Source of the DNA: Prevotella sp.
Lineage (GTDB): Bacteria > Bacteroidota > Bacteroidia > Bacteroidales > Bacteroidaceae
Direction of reading: 5' to 3'
Assembly (NCBI GenBank): GCA_017556145.1
Contig: JAFZCU010000034.1
Coordinates: forward strand, 1 to 64,000
Length of the DNA stretch: 64,000 nucleotides
A model generated the notes under the pieces. The model saw nothing but the letters and a program-made list of their open reading frames with translations, was not told where the DNA came from and did not search any database. Below, in pieces: positions 1-10,259 of this stretch; position 1 is the stretch's first letter, and every line of letters starts with the position of its first letter. A program made the position numbers and the translations under genes.

Positions 1-244
1 AACCACATGTCGTTACTTTCATTTGAGCCCTTTTTCCGGGATGACATTTATGTCTGCATTTCTCTTTTTAGGGTCGGGTCACCGTAAACAATCAGTAAAT
101 CAGCTTATTACGCGGATTTGTCACCAAGCAAAATTTTTTTTACTCGTCAATTATCTCCCGACAAAACGAGAAAATCACATTTAGATTTCCTACACATTTG
201 TCAGTCAACTGAATGGAGGTAAAACCACCATATCAAAAGCTGAA

Positions 245-598
245 TTGCGGGAAGATGTAAAGACTTTTTTGAGTTCCATAAATGGTGAAAACCTCACCCA
301 TAAGGATATTGAAGATTTGGGAAAACAATTAAAATTAGAGACAAAGTGGAGCCAACTGAAGAAAGGCGGTATTGATATCATACCTTCTGGGGCAGCAACT
401 ATGGCCTATAATTCATTGCAACGAGCGATGAATGAAGTTAATATATTCCCAGTGCCAGTCGGTGAACTGGAACGCTTTGTCAGAGAGGTGGGCGGCCACG
501 GTCCTTCGTGGGTCAATGCTGTTTTAGAGCAGTATCCTGATATAGGAAATCCTATTTATGACAAGGTCAGATCTTTCGTTAATACATGGAAATTATAA
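245..598 (+). CDS. Small protein resembling the tail of an OLD/TOPRIM-type ATPase, possibly a remnant
   Basis: 117 residues from a TTG start. The frame is closed upstream by TAG at 182-184, and no ATG is available. An ATA at 230-232 lies nine bases after a GGAGGT (215-220) and would add five residues, so the true start is uncertain. The segment VPVGELERF followed by GGHGPSWVN recalls the last conserved block of large ATPases that carry a C-terminal TOPRIM nuclease; this is from memory of that family, not a search. The ATPase part is missing, so this may be a decayed tail or a small protein of its own. It stands just upstream of another ATPase gene. Confidence 0.5.
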   Translation: MREDVKTFLSSINGENLTHKDIEDLGKQLKLETKWSQLKKGGIDIIPSGAATMAYNSLQRAMNEVNIFPVPVGELERFVREVGGHGPSWVNAVLEQYPDIGNPIYDKVRSFVNTWKL

Positions 599-706
599 TT
601 ATAACATACAGTATATCGTAGCTTTTCTGTCCCGGTGGTATGAAATGCTACTCTAAGATCAACACTTTTGACCATAACATAATTAATTTATAATGTTTAA
701 AGCGCA

Positions 707-1879
707 ATGAAAAGAATTATAATACGAGACTTCGGACCAATAGCGGAAGCTGATATCTATCTTAAGGATGTCAACGTTGTCATTGGTGAGCAAAGCATTG
801 GTAAAAGCTGTGTTCTGAAAGTGTCTTGCTTCTGTACGTGGGTTGAGAAACGTATAGCCATAGAACAGAACGCGCGACGCTTTGAGAAGAAGGGAGTGTT
901 TATGGAAGAACTCGTGAACTTCCATCGTCTGAATGGATATGTACACGCGAATACATATATCGGATATGAGTCGGATTTCATAATGTTCTCTTATGACAAC
1001 GAACACGGCTTTTCATATGAGTGGAAGCAAGACAGGTGGGACTACATGCGTCCTAAGGTAAGCTATATACCTGCGGAAAGAAATCTTGTAGCAGTCATTC
1101 CTAACTGGTTTGAAGTGAAGTCAGTTGCTGATAATATCCAAGACTTTATGGCAGACTGGTCGGATGCCAGAAAAGCAGTCGGTGATAAGGATATTCTTAA
1201 CCTTAATGTGTCATACTATTATGATGAAGGTAGCGATACAGACTTTGTAAAAACGAAGGATGGGCAAGTTCTTCCATTTTCTAATGTGTCGAGTGGTTTG
1301 CAATCATTGATTCCTTTATATGTTCATTTAGTCAATATCAGCAGCAAGAAGTATCGTGAGCGGGAAGACAACTCGGTGAAACATAAGTCGGAAATGGAGA
1401 AACTGGTCAACTCGTTGGTTGAATACTATGGTAATAACATAGGGGAGGCTTTTATAAAGAATCCAGAATATGGGACTGTCAATCAAGAATCGGGTCTGGA
1501 GAAGCAGATCATACCCAATCCGGAAATGACAAGATGGTTGATGAGAAGGATTTTTAATCTCTCAGGAATCCATCATTGCGAAGTATTCCTCGAAGAGCCG
1601 GAAGAGAATCTATTCCCTCCAACGCAACAAATACTGATGAAGTCGCTACTGAATTTTGTAAAACTTGAAAAAGGCAATACACTTTTCATCTCAACTCATA
1701 GTCCTTATATTTTGGACATCCTATTGGAGAGAGAGAGTTATGACTTTGGCTTGTTTTATATTAGGTCAACAGAAAATGGCTCAATCGTAAAAACTGCAAC
1801 AGAGACAGACGTGCAGGATATGTTTGAAGGTGGAGTTGATGCATTCTTTAATATAGAAAGGCTGGGTGATGAAATATAA
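707..1879 (+). CDS. AAA/ABC-type ATPase of the OLD/RecF-like group
   Basis: 390 residues. The N-terminus (MKRIIIRDFGPIAEADI) is typical of SMC/RecF/OLD-like ATPases. Walker A is GEQSIGKS near residue 27, a signature-like SSGLQSL lies near residue 199, Walker B is VFLEEPEENLFP near residue 295, and the switch histidine is in ISTHSPYIL near residue 330. All ATPase elements are present, so it is probably active. The next gene overlaps its end by 11 bases, which implies translational coupling. Compact ATPases of this type with a small partner are common in phage-defence modules (for example the ATPase plus TOPRIM arrangement of PARIS). The substrate is unknown. Confidence 0.8.
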   Translation: MKRIIIRDFGPIAEADIYLKDVNVVIGEQSIGKSCVLKVSCFCTWVEKRIAIEQNARRFEKKGVFMEELVNFHRLNGYVHANTYIGYESDFIMFSYDNEHGFSYEWKQDRWDYMRPKVSYIPAERNLVAVIPNWFEVKSVADNIQDFMADWSDARKAVGDKDILNLNVSYYYDEGSDTDFVKTKDGQVLPFSNVSSGLQSLIPLYVHLVNISSKKYREREDNSVKHKSEMEKLVNSLVEYYGNNIGEAFIKNPEYGTVNQESGLEKQIIPNPEMTRWLMRRIFNLSGIHHCEVFLEEPEENLFPPTQQILMKSLLNFVKLEKGNTLFISTHSPYILDILLERESYDFGLFYIRSTENGSIVKTATETDVQDMFEGGVDAFFNIERLGDEI

Positions 1880-2402
1880 TGAGATTATGCCGGAGTGTTT
1901 TATTGACACGACACTCGTGGGTTCATTGCTGGACGCCAAAGTTAATCATAAACATAGCTGTAATGAGGTGGCAAAGGCTATGGAGAAGGGGGAATATAAG
2001 GATGCATTTGCCGTTGGTATAATAGATAATGACAAAAGGAAGATTTCTTATATAGAAGGTTTTGAAGAGATAGGCAGGACGGATAACCTGACATTTCTGA
2101 AACATAAGAACAAACATCAGTATGTCATAAAAGTAGGGAAGGATCGTAAGGCAATGGAGACCTTCATTAAGGCAAATGTAAAGGCTATAGGTATGAAGAT
2201 GGAGGATTTTGATTTGCCATCAGACTATGCTGAACTGATAGAACAAACAAAAAGTATAACCACTCAGAAAGATCCAAGAATACTGAAATTGTGCAAGGCA
2301 TTACGTCAGTCGCCTGAGGTGGCCAAGCTTCAAGATGTCCTTTCCTATCTTGCTGCGAATAAATTTGATGTTGATATAGAAGAACTAAAGAAAAAGATTT
2401 GA
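1869..2402 (+). CDS. Partner of the OLD-like ATPase, possible TOPRIM-like protein
   Basis: 177 residues from the ATG at 1869, overlapping the ATPase stop. The pattern CFIDT near the N-terminus, then AVGIIDNDKR, then KHQYVIKV with a following helix resembles the acidic residue, DxD and late strand of a TOPRIM fold, but at 177 residues it is small and this is only a suggestion. The gene follows the ATPase directly and probably supplies the effector (nuclease) half of a two-gene defence system. It does not look like the longer DUF4435 protein of PARIS. The C-terminus is charged and helical (EELKKKI). Confidence 0.6.
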   Translation: MKYNEIMPECFIDTTLVGSLLDAKVNHKHSCNEVAKAMEKGEYKDAFAVGIIDNDKRKISYIEGFEEIGRTDNLTFLKHKNKHQYVIKVGKDRKAMETFIKANVKAIGMKMEDFDLPSDYAELIEQTKSITTQKDPRILKLCKALRQSPEVAKLQDVLSYLAANKFDVDIEELKKKI

Positions 2403-2837
2403 TAGCTCTAACCTGTATCGCAGCAGCAACATCAGACATCTGACATCATTCATCAGACATCATAAATTTATTGGTGGAGGTGCTTGGGAAGCAGAACCCG
2501 ACTGCTGAGAAGAAGATGCTCCAGGCTCTGATCAAGTAGGCGTTGCTGATTCTGCGCCAGCCGAAAGAAACTCATGGCTCGCCCGTTAGTGCACAGGCTT
2601 GCGAGCCATACCAAACCCCTGAAAATCGTTGGTTTTCCGCGATTTTCAGTTAAGTCCTTCCATATAGGGCGCTCGGCTTTGCCGCTTGCTACCAACGGGA
2701 CGCAAGAAGGGTTTGGGATAGGTGGATGTTCTTTTCGTTCTTTTCTTGCGCCAAGAAAAGAACACTAAGTTGGAGTTGGAACGGATCAAGGAACCGTCCC
2801 CTGATCTGTGCTTGGGTGAATTAAAATCATACAATAT
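2403..2837. repeat. Gene-free stretch with a composite intergenic repeat (inverted copy)
   Basis: A decayed 23-codon frame at 2471-2539 (ending LQALIK) may be the tail of a lost gene. From about 2553 to 2766 lies a composite repeat whose reverse complement recurs at 42994-43370, 45150-45666 and 46760-47165. Its blocks are a hairpin around ATGGCTCGC/GCGAGCCAT (2574-2606), a gctcggctttgccgcttgctacc block (about 2670) and a long hairpin (2737-2763). A GGATCA..TGATC motif at 2782-2806 recurs at 14270-14296, also just upstream of a capsule operon. No convincing CDS is present. Confidence 0.75.
2737..2763. terminator. Perfect 12-bp hairpin, likely terminator
   Basis: GTTCTTTTCTTG (2737-2748) pairs exactly with CAAGAAAAGAAC (2752-2763) across a CGC loop. 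It is symmetrical, so it could act in either direction. It separates the ATPase pair from the capsule operon and forms one end of the composite repeat. Confidence 0.6.
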
Positions 2838-4015
2838 ATGGCAAAATTTAAAGAGAATGGGAAGCTGAAGCTTCTGATTATTGTTGGTACGCGGCCGGAG
2901 ATTATCCGTCTGGCAGCGGTGATAAATAAGTGCAGGGAGTATTTTGACTGCCTGCTGGCACACACTGGGCAGAACTATGATTATAATCTGAACGGGGTGT
3001 TCTTCAAGGATTTGAAATTGGCAGATCCAGATATTTATATGGAAGCAGTTGGTGATGACCTCGGTGCTACGATGGGAAATATCATCGACAAGTCCTATAA
3101 GGTGATGGTAGAGACAAAGCCCGATGCCGTGCTGGTGCTGGGCGACACTAACTCCTGCCTCAGCGTGATTGGTGCCAAGCGCCTGCATATCCCTATCTTC
3201 CACATGGAAGCAGGTAACCGCTGCAAGGACGAGTGCCTGCCGGAGGAGACCAACCGCCGCATTGTGGACATCATCAGCGACGTGAACATGGCTTACTCTG
3301 AGCACGCTCGCCGCTACCTGGCTGACTGCGGTCTGCCCAAGGAGCGCACCTACGTCACCGGCAGCCCCATGGCCGAAGTCCTCCACCAAAACCTCAAGGA
3401 GATAGAGGATAGCAAGGTGTTCGAGAAGATAAACTCTCAACTCTCATCTCTCAACTCTCAACTTCGGCTTGAGCCGCACAAGTACATACTGTTATCAGCG
3501 CATAGAGAGGAAAACATCGATACCGAGAAGAATTTCCTGAGTCTCTTCAACGCTATCAACAAGATGGCGGAAAAGTACGACATGCCGATTCTCTACAGCT
3601 GCCATCCTCGTAGCCGTAAGCGTTTGGAACAGTCAGGCTTTAAGCTCGATGAGCGTGTTATTCAGCACGAGCCACTAGGCTTCCACGACTATAACTGCTT
3701 GCAGATGAACGCCTTTGCAGTGGTGAGTGATAGTGGCACTTTGCCCGAGGAGAGTTCGTTCTTTACCTCCGTCGGCCATCCCTTCCCAGCCATCTGCATC
3801 CGCACAAGCACTGAGCGCCCGGAGGCACTTGATAAGGCTTGTTTCTTTATTGCCGGTATTGATGAGAAGAGCCTCTTGCAGGCAGTAGATACAGCAGTGA
3901 CCATGAATCAGAATGGGGATTATGGTATTCCTGTCCCCGATTACATTGAGGAAAACGTCTCAACCAAGGTGGTTAAGATAATCCAGAGTTATACAGGTAT
4001 TGTAAACAAGATGGT

Positions 4016-4031
<16 letters not shown>
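2838..4031 (+). CDS. UDP-N-acetylglucosamine 2-epimerase, non-hydrolysing (CapG/WecB-like)
   Basis: 397 residues, slightly long for the family. The N-terminus LLIIVGTRPEIIRLAAVI and the motifs HMEAGNRCKDECLPEETNR and LSAHREENID are hallmarks of the non-hydrolysing UDP-GlcNAc 2-epimerase family. The two following genes are CapF- and CapE-like, so this is best read as CapG, which performs the last step from UDP-N-acetyl-L-pneumosamine to UDP-N-acetyl-L-fucosamine. It is cytosolic. The gene carries an in-frame copy of the ctctcaact repeat (3431-3464) between conserved blocks, adding about ten residues. The next ORF overlaps its end by 16 bases. Confidence 0.93.
3431..3464 (+). repeat. In-frame ctctcaact repeat inside the capG-like gene
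   Basis: Tandem copies of a CTCTCAACT-like unit encode SQLSSLNSQL in an expected loop. The same unit occurs in frame in the next gene (4685-4716). Both insertions keep the reading frame. Confidence 0.85.
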
Positions 4032-5269
<1,238 letters not shown>

Positions 5270-5288
5270 AAATAAAGCAAAAGATATT

Positions 5289-6344
5289 ATGTCAGTATTT
5301 AAAGACAAAGTTCTCCTGATTACAGGAGGCACAGGAAGTTTCGGCAATGCGGTGCTGAATCGCTTTCTGAAAACGGATATCGGAGAGATCCGTATTTTCT
5401 CCCGCGACGAGAAGAAGCAAGACGATATGCGTCACGACTTCCAGGCTCGTATGCCGGAAGTAGCCAATAAAATCAAGTTCTACATTGGAGATGTCCGCAA
5501 CAAGAGCACACTGAAATATGCGATGCAGGGGGTAGATTACGTGTTCCATGCTGCTGCGCTGAAGCAGGTGCCCAGCTGTGAGTTCTTCCCGATGGAAGCA
5601 GTGAAGACCAATGTGATTGGTACTGACAACACCCTCGATGCCGCTATTGAGTCTGGTGTCAAGTGCGTCATCTGCCTGAGCACAGACAAGGCTGCTTATC
5701 CCATCAACGCCATGGGTATCACCAAGGCCATCGAGGAGAAAATAGCCGTGGCCAAGAGCCGCATGAGCGGAGATACCAAGATCTGTTGCACCCGCTATGG
5801 TAACGTGATGTGCAGTCGTGGCTCAGTGATCCCTCTTTGGATTGACCAGATCCGTAAGGGCAACCCTATCACCATCACCGAGCCCAGTATGACCCGCTTC
5901 ATCATGTCATTGGAAGAAGCTGTTGACTTGGTGCTCTTTGCTTTTGAGCATGGTAACAATGGTGACATTATGGTTCAGAAGGCTCCGGCTTGCACGATTC
6001 AGACTCAGGCAGAGGCCGTGGTAGAACTCTTTAAGCATCAGGCACCGGCTGAACCTGAAATTCGGGTCATCGGCATCCGCCACGGTGAGAAGATGTATGA
6101 AACGTTGCTCACCAAGGAAGAGGCTGCCAAGGCTATTGACATGGGCAACTTCTATGCGGTGCCTGCCGACAATCGCGACCTCAATTATGACAAGTATTTC
6201 AAGGAAGGCGATGTCAAGCGCGCCACTATCGAGGAATTCAACTCCAACAATACTCGCCGCTTGAATCTTGAAGAGACCAAGGAAAAGATCGCCAGCCTAA
6301 CCTACATCCAAAACGAGCTCAACGGAATTCCCAATTTGGTATAG
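5289..6344 (+). CDS. CapE-like UDP-GlcNAc 4,6-dehydratase/5-epimerase
   Basis: 351 residues from the ATG at 5289; a longer frame opens at 5226 but would overlap capF by 44 bases and add residues with no family look. LLITGGTGSFGNAV is the NAD(P)-binding motif; STDKAAYPINAMGITKAIEE is the catalytic region of the Polysacc_synt_2/CapD-CapE family. It starts the conversion of UDP-GlcNAc toward UDP-L-FucNAc, with the two preceding genes finishing it. Together they supply one activated sugar for the capsule. The gene ends the plus-strand operon; a hairpin repeat follows at 6380-6433. Confidence 0.93.
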   Translation: MSVFKDKVLLITGGTGSFGNAVLNRFLKTDIGEIRIFSRDEKKQDDMRHDFQARMPEVANKIKFYIGDVRNKSTLKYAMQGVDYVFHAAALKQVPSCEFFPMEAVKTNVIGTDNTLDAAIESGVKCVICLSTDKAAYPINAMGITKAIEEKIAVAKSRMSGDTKICCTRYGNVMCSRGSVIPLWIDQIRKGNPITITEPSMTRFIMSLEEAVDLVLFAFEHGNNGDIMVQKAPACTIQTQAEAVVELFKHQAPAEPEIRVIGIRHGEKMYETLLTKEEAAKAIDMGNFYAVPADNRDLNYDKYFKEGDVKRATIEEFNSNNTRRLNLEETKEKIASLTYIQNELNGIPNLV

Positions 6345-6379
6345 ATGTTTAATAATAGATGCAGATGATTGTCTACTGC

Positions 6380-6433
6380 GGCAGCCGATAAAAACCCATG
6401 GCTCGCCCGTTAGGGCAAAGGCTTGCGAGCCAT
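6380..6433. repeat. Hairpin repeat unit, possible terminator of the FucNAc operon
   Basis: CATGGCTCGCCCG..GGGC..GCGAGCCAT forms a stem (ATGGCTCGC/GCGAGCCAT) with an inner GCCC/GGGC pairing. It is preceded by GCCGATAAAAACCC. The same unit occurs at 2565-2606, 43310-43350, 45609-45650 and 47045-47085, inside larger composite repeats. Here it lies alone between convergent genes. Confidence 0.75.
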
Positions 6434-6443
6434 TTGTGACATT

Positions 6444-6713
6444 TCATTCCAGATCACTGAGCTCCCGACGGAGGCGGTTCATTGCTTTACTGGGGCGGAT
6501 GTTTTCGCCATCGATCTCCCCCAGACCAAGGATTTTGGCATCGGGGTATTGCCGACGCAGGCTGACGAGCTGATTGATGAGCGCTTGATGCGAGCGACCC
6601 TTACTGTTGACGATGGTGTGGTGTCGGAAGTCAGACACACGGCTGCAATGGCCAACGCCAGCAGCATTTGCAGAACCTGTTTCATTGACGAGTATATATT
6701 TGACTTGTTTCAT
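6444..6713 (-). CDS. Small uncharacterised protein of the minus-strand cluster
   Basis: 89 residues; the frame is clean and ends SDLE. The stretch SLRRQYPDAKILG resembles the segment before the active site in phage-type N-acetylmuramoyl-L-alanine amidases, which often sit beside smalltalk-type proteins in Bacteroidota capsule loci. However, the zinc-binding histidines expected of an amidase are not evident, so it is either a degenerate amidase or an unrelated small family. It lies downstream of the smalltalk-type gene on the same strand. An overlapping plus-strand frame of 99 residues looks like a shadow. Confidence 0.5.
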   Translation of the reverse strand: MKQVKYILVNETGSANAAGVGHCSRVSDFRHHTIVNSKGRSHQALINQLVSLRRQYPDAKILGLGEIDGENIRPSKAMNRLRRELSDLE

Positions 6714-6795
6714 TGCTTATAAGAATTAAAATATAAAGTTTGATGTTTAAAGGGCCATAGCTCAGAGTTTAACCCTGAACCATGACCCCTGCACC

Positions 6796-7020
6796 TTAGA
6801 GTGCGTTCACGCACGACGTGGCGCCAAGCGCCGTGAGGATGGCAGTCAGGATGCTGATGAGCGTCTGGAGGATGAATTTCCAGATGGCCTTCTTGGAGCT
6901 GTCCTCAGGCTCGGTCTCCGGCACGATAGCCGGTACGACCTCCTCCACCTCAGCAGTTACAGACTTCTTGATGATCTTCTGGATCAACTTCTGAAATAAT
7001 TTCTTTAATAGCTTTTTCAT
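6796..7020 (-). CDS. Smalltalk-type small membrane protein
   Basis: 74 residues. The N-terminus is strongly basic (MKKLLKKLFQKLIQKIIKK). The C-terminal hydrophobic segment WKFILQTLISILTAILTALG followed by ATSC is the signature of the Bacteroidota smalltalk family, usually only about 35 residues; here it has an N-terminal extension rich in Glu/Val/Pro. The function is unknown; these genes cluster with DNA-binding and amidase genes in capsule regions. The gene is on the same strand and in the same cluster as its two upstream neighbours. Confidence 0.8.
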   Translation of the reverse strand: MKKLLKKLFQKLIQKIIKKSVTAEVEEVVPAIVPETEPEDSSKKAIWKFILQTLISILTAILTALGATSCVNAL

Positions 7021-7074
7021 AACAATAAAAATTAATTATCCTTTATCAATTATCAATTATCCATTGACGGCGGC

Positions 7075-7890
7075 TTAATCTTTATCGAAGCCATCATCGC
7101 CGCCATCGCCACCGTCACCGCCGGTAGATCCGCCGCCTGACTCGCCTCCTGAAGGCGTTTCACCGCCGCCCGGTGTCTCACCACCGCCAGTAGAACCACC
7201 GCCAGTAGAACCGCCACCAGTCTCTCCACCGGTCTCAGAGCCTGTCGAAGAGCCTCCGGATTCAGAACCACCTCCGGACCCAGAACTGCCACCATTAACC
7301 GTGCCTCCTGAACCAGAGCCACCAGCATTACCAGAGTTTGTGCCCGTGGTGACAGATCCATCCACATTGAACGTAGTGGTTGTGCCGTTCTCCGCCACGA
7401 TGATGATCACAGTACTATCGCCACCATTTGCATAGAGCGTGATCGTGTCAGGCCACTCACCAGTGAGGAACACCTCCTGATAGCCCGTCTTTGAGGCGAT
7501 TCGGATTGAAGTGGGATGCTCGGTAGCATAGGCGCAGATAGCCGCCTCGATCTCGGTGAGCGTCACATCCACACCAGCCACATACTGGTCAGCCAGTTCA
7601 TCCAACGCAAGCACCAATGCCTTATAGTTCAGCGAGAAATAGCGGTTCGATGGCGTGCCGTTGCCCCTCGGGGTAATCGTCTGGCGGATGGTACGCAAGT
7701 GAAACTTAATGTGTATCTGCACCAGTTTGAACAGCGCCTGGCGGCGCTTCGCATCAGGGGTGCTGTACATGCTCGCAGGCATCGTAGGAGCACTTCGGGC
7801 GTAAGTCACGCCGTTACGGGTTACATACGTGATACCATCGATGGTACCGTTCGTCTTTCGGCCAACGCCGACCTGTTTAATAATTGCCAT
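7075..7890 (-). CDS. Uncharacterised protein with a long Gly/Ser/Thr-rich tail
   Basis: 271 residues. Residues 1-160 look folded (MAIIKQVGVGRKTNGT.., with DGITYVTRNGVTYARSAP). Residues from about 180 are a low-complexity tail dominated by GG, SGG, TGGG and GGE, ending in Asp residues. No signal peptide is apparent. The tail is probably disordered and could vary in length by slippage, because it is built from short ccaccg/ccgcc repeats on the plus strand. Its N-terminal pattern resembles Bacteroidota domains of unknown function; I do not recognise it firmly. The cluster context (smalltalk protein, M15 peptidase) is typical of Prevotella-like genomes. Confidence 0.75.
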   Translation of the reverse strand: MAIIKQVGVGRKTNGTIDGITYVTRNGVTYARSAPTMPASMYSTPDAKRRQALFKLVQIHIKFHLRTIRQTITPRGNGTPSNRYFSLNYKALVLALDELADQYVAGVDVTLTEIEAAICAYATEHPTSIRIASKTGYQEVFLTGEWPDTITLYANGGDSTVIIIVAENGTTTTFNVDGSVTTGTNSGNAGGSGSGGTVNGGSSGSGGGSESGGSSTGSETGGETGGGSTGGGSTGGGETPGGGETPSGGESGGGSTGGDGGDGGDDGFDKD

Positions 7891-7956
7891 AGTTGTAAAT
7901 TTTTTAAATTTTGAATTTAATTTTGATTAATTTCTGGCCGTTAGGCCACCCCCGAA

Positions 7957-8502
7957 TCATTTGAGCTTGAGCGCGTTCTGGAGGCTGATGCGACCGTAGC
8001 CTAACTTACCGTCGCTGCAACCAAGCAGGATGGAGTGGCGGTTAGCCTCGCGTGACACGTAGCTCACATGGATGAAGTTCGGATAGAGGATCAGCTGGTC
8101 GAAGTCAATCGACTCGCTGGTGAGAATAAGCCTAAAGGCCATGATCAGTCGTTCCCGATGTGAACCGGTCCCTGAGCCAGTCGAAGGTGTCCTTTCTGCG
8201 CTATCTGCGCTTTCTGCGGGACCTGAAACATAGAAGTCTGCTGCCTGACCCTGCATGTGTTGGCTGTTCTGAGACGAGTGGGCGATGATGTTGTTGAGAG
8301 CCTTAGCCCTGTAAGCACTTGTGATGATCACCGGCAGCCCCAATTTCTCTCGCAGCGGCTCCAGACAGCCCTCGCACAGGCGACGCAGGTTCTCCACAGC
8401 CTCAGGCGGAGGCTCGTTCGCGATACCGTGCTTTTGTGCCGTCGTGCTCTCGGTAAACTCCCGCAGCTTGAAGTGCGGTGATAGAAAAATGTTATCTTGC
8501 AT
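7957..8502 (-). CDS. Peptidase M15-type D-Ala-D-Ala carboxypeptidase
   Basis: 181 residues from the ATG at 8502 (MQDNIFLSPHFKLREF, the usual start of the M15_3 family); a longer frame starts at 8604. Metal-site elements are SQHMQGQAADFYV (His and Asp) and FIHVSYV (His). The predicted role is cleavage of peptidoglycan stem peptides, as in phage-type endolysins; there is no signal peptide. A repeat-derived insert at about 8160-8225 encodes AERTPSTGSGTGS, matching the genome repeat ccttcgacnggctcaggg, and interrupts the domain between the Asp and the last His without breaking the frame. Confidence 0.88.
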   Translation of the reverse strand: MQDNIFLSPHFKLREFTESTTAQKHGIANEPPPEAVENLRRLCEGCLEPLREKLGLPVIITSAYRAKALNNIIAHSSQNSQHMQGQAADFYVSGPAESADSAERTPSTGSGTGSHRERLIMAFRLILTSESIDFDQLILYPNFIHVSYVSREANRHSILLGCSDGKLGYGRISLQNALKLK

Positions 8503-8745
8503 ACACGATACAATTTTAAGTGAATAACTCTTGTTTATGATCTCGTTGAAAACCCTCTGTCCGTGACTTACCCGGGATGCACTTCCATTGGATTTCGCTG
8601 ACAAAATTATAGTGGGAATGAAATTTTTAAAAGTTTATTCTTATCTATTTTAAATCTATTTTCAGACTACTGATACTCAATCACTTACAGCGTTTTTGGA
8701 TAGCTAATCCACACCTGTAGAGAACCATCACAAAATACGAATCTT

Positions 8746-10245
8746 ATGAAAGAAGACCAGACACAACTGATTACCGCCCGACTGGAACACCTGCGGTTTA
8801 TGATGGAAAGCGGCAAGATGCCACTCTTCCGTCACCGTAGCGATATGTTCCTTTTCGCCATGGAGGCGTACAACATTGCCCGTGGCCTGTCCTCACGTTA
8901 CTATCGTTTGCGCAACGACCTCGACATCCGCTTCTTCGTGCGCTTCCAGTTCGATTACTGGTTGGAGGAAATACAGAAGTGGATAGAGCAGCTTGGTGGC
9001 AGCGAGTACCACGTGGAAGATGATACTTTCTTTGCTGAGGGACGTGCCAAGCGCTTGACCATTGTGGTGGACCGTCTTTTCGGCTACCACCTCGACCGTC
9101 TGCCTGCCGACAGTGCCGAAGGCTCCATGCCCCTGCCCGTCGACGAAATCCACGAGCCGTTCAAGGCTATCCTGAATATGAAGTCCACCGACCTGGTGAA
9201 TTCTTACCGTGAAGCGTTGAAAGAGGTTCATGCCTATCTGCTGAAACTGGCTATGTTGCCTGTGGAATGGTCGGAGGAGAACCGCTGCCAGGCCTTGCGC
9301 ATCTATTTGGAGGAATCTCATCAGACAGCCAAGGTGCAGACTGAACTCGACAACTACAAATACTTCTGCACCGTGCAAGACGACCATTCGGTGAAGAGCC
9401 AGTTCTGCTATCTGAAACAGCGGCTGGCGGAACTGACGGCAAACGGAGAACTTGCAGGGCTGAAGGTGGCCAAAAGCGACCAACAGGTGCTTCTGGACAA
9501 ACTCCACGTCCTGTTCGGCAAGGATGAGACCACCCCCAGTGAGGATCAAATCCCGTCGGATGTCCGTCCGATGGCCGATGATGAGTTGTTTGCCAAGATT
9601 CTCTACTTCGTCCGTCTAGATGGTGAGCCCAACTTCCCCGTGATCGACGAGGATAAAATATCGAAGTACCTCATTCGCAAGGATGTGTTCCTCACCGTAG
9701 ATCAGGAAAAGAACCTGCAGGCCCTCTTTGCCCTGATGGAAGCCATGAGGTCGTTTTTCGACCCCATTTTGGCCAAACGGGGGCATGGTTCACGATTTGG
9801 AGTGCATAAGCTGCAACGGGTTACGATGGTGATGATCAAGGTGAAGCATTATAACAGCAAACTTAGCTCCCTGCTTGCCCATGAACGCACGATAGAGGAA
9901 CTGAATGGCTTCTTTGAGAAGCTTTTCTCTCCTGAGTGGATAGAAACGTTCGGAGCGGCGCAGGACGATCTGCTCTCGCTCTTTGAGAAAGACCGCGACG
10001 CCATCAAGCTGGAGCCATACATCCATCTGTTGAAGGAAGCCAACAAAGCCCTGCATCTCTTTGTGAAGAAAACCTCGATGGGTAAGAAGATATACCGTTG
10101 CCTTGAAGGTGAAGACATTGTGCAGGACGTCAGCGACGGATCCGTCAACAGCTACTACACAAAGACTGACTATAGAAAAAAAGAGAATTGGAAGCGTGCT
10201 ATCGGCTTGGTCGATGCCGTTGCCAAAGAATACACAAAAGCATAA
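8746..10245 (+). CDS. Unknown 499-aa helical protein, partner of the phosphoesterase-NACHT gene
   Basis: 499 residues, almost all predicted helical and rich in charged residues, with no membrane segment and no motif I can name. It starts MKEDQTQLITARLEHLRF. The next gene begins 15 bases after its stop with a strong AGGAGG ribosome site, so the two are co-transcribed. The context (NACHT partner, insertion between two capsule blocks) suggests a defence role such as sensor, regulator or scaffold. The GC-richer codon use, like the flanking capsule genes but unlike the AT-richer NACHT gene, hints that the pair may have different histories. Confidence 0.8.
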   Translation: MKEDQTQLITARLEHLRFMMESGKMPLFRHRSDMFLFAMEAYNIARGLSSRYYRLRNDLDIRFFVRFQFDYWLEEIQKWIEQLGGSEYHVEDDTFFAEGRAKRLTIVVDRLFGYHLDRLPADSAEGSMPLPVDEIHEPFKAILNMKSTDLVNSYREALKEVHAYLLKLAMLPVEWSEENRCQALRIYLEESHQTAKVQTELDNYKYFCTVQDDHSVKSQFCYLKQRLAELTANGELAGLKVAKSDQQVLLDKLHVLFGKDETTPSEDQIPSDVRPMADDELFAKILYFVRLDGEPNFPVIDEDKISKYLIRKDVFLTVDQEKNLQALFALMEAMRSFFDPILAKRGHGSRFGVHKLQRVTMVMIKVKHYNSKLSSLLAHERTIEELNGFFEKLFSPEWIETFGAAQDDLLSLFEKDRDAIKLEPYIHLLKEANKALHLFVKKTSMGKKIYRCLEGEDIVQDVSDGSVNSYYTKTDYRKKENWKRAIGLVDAVAKEYTKA

Positions 10246-10259
10246 AAGGAGGAGGAATT

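Noticed and set aside
1..87. Open frame running in from the left edge
   Set aside because: Too short and without recognisable content to call the end of a gene.
2646..3440. 264-codon minus-strand frame
   Set aside because: Antisense to the capG-like gene and repeat; codon pattern and composition look accidental.
6423..6722. 99-codon plus-strand frame
   Set aside because: Lies opposite the 89-aa minus-strand ORF, which fits the strand of the cluster and has a more protein-like sequence.
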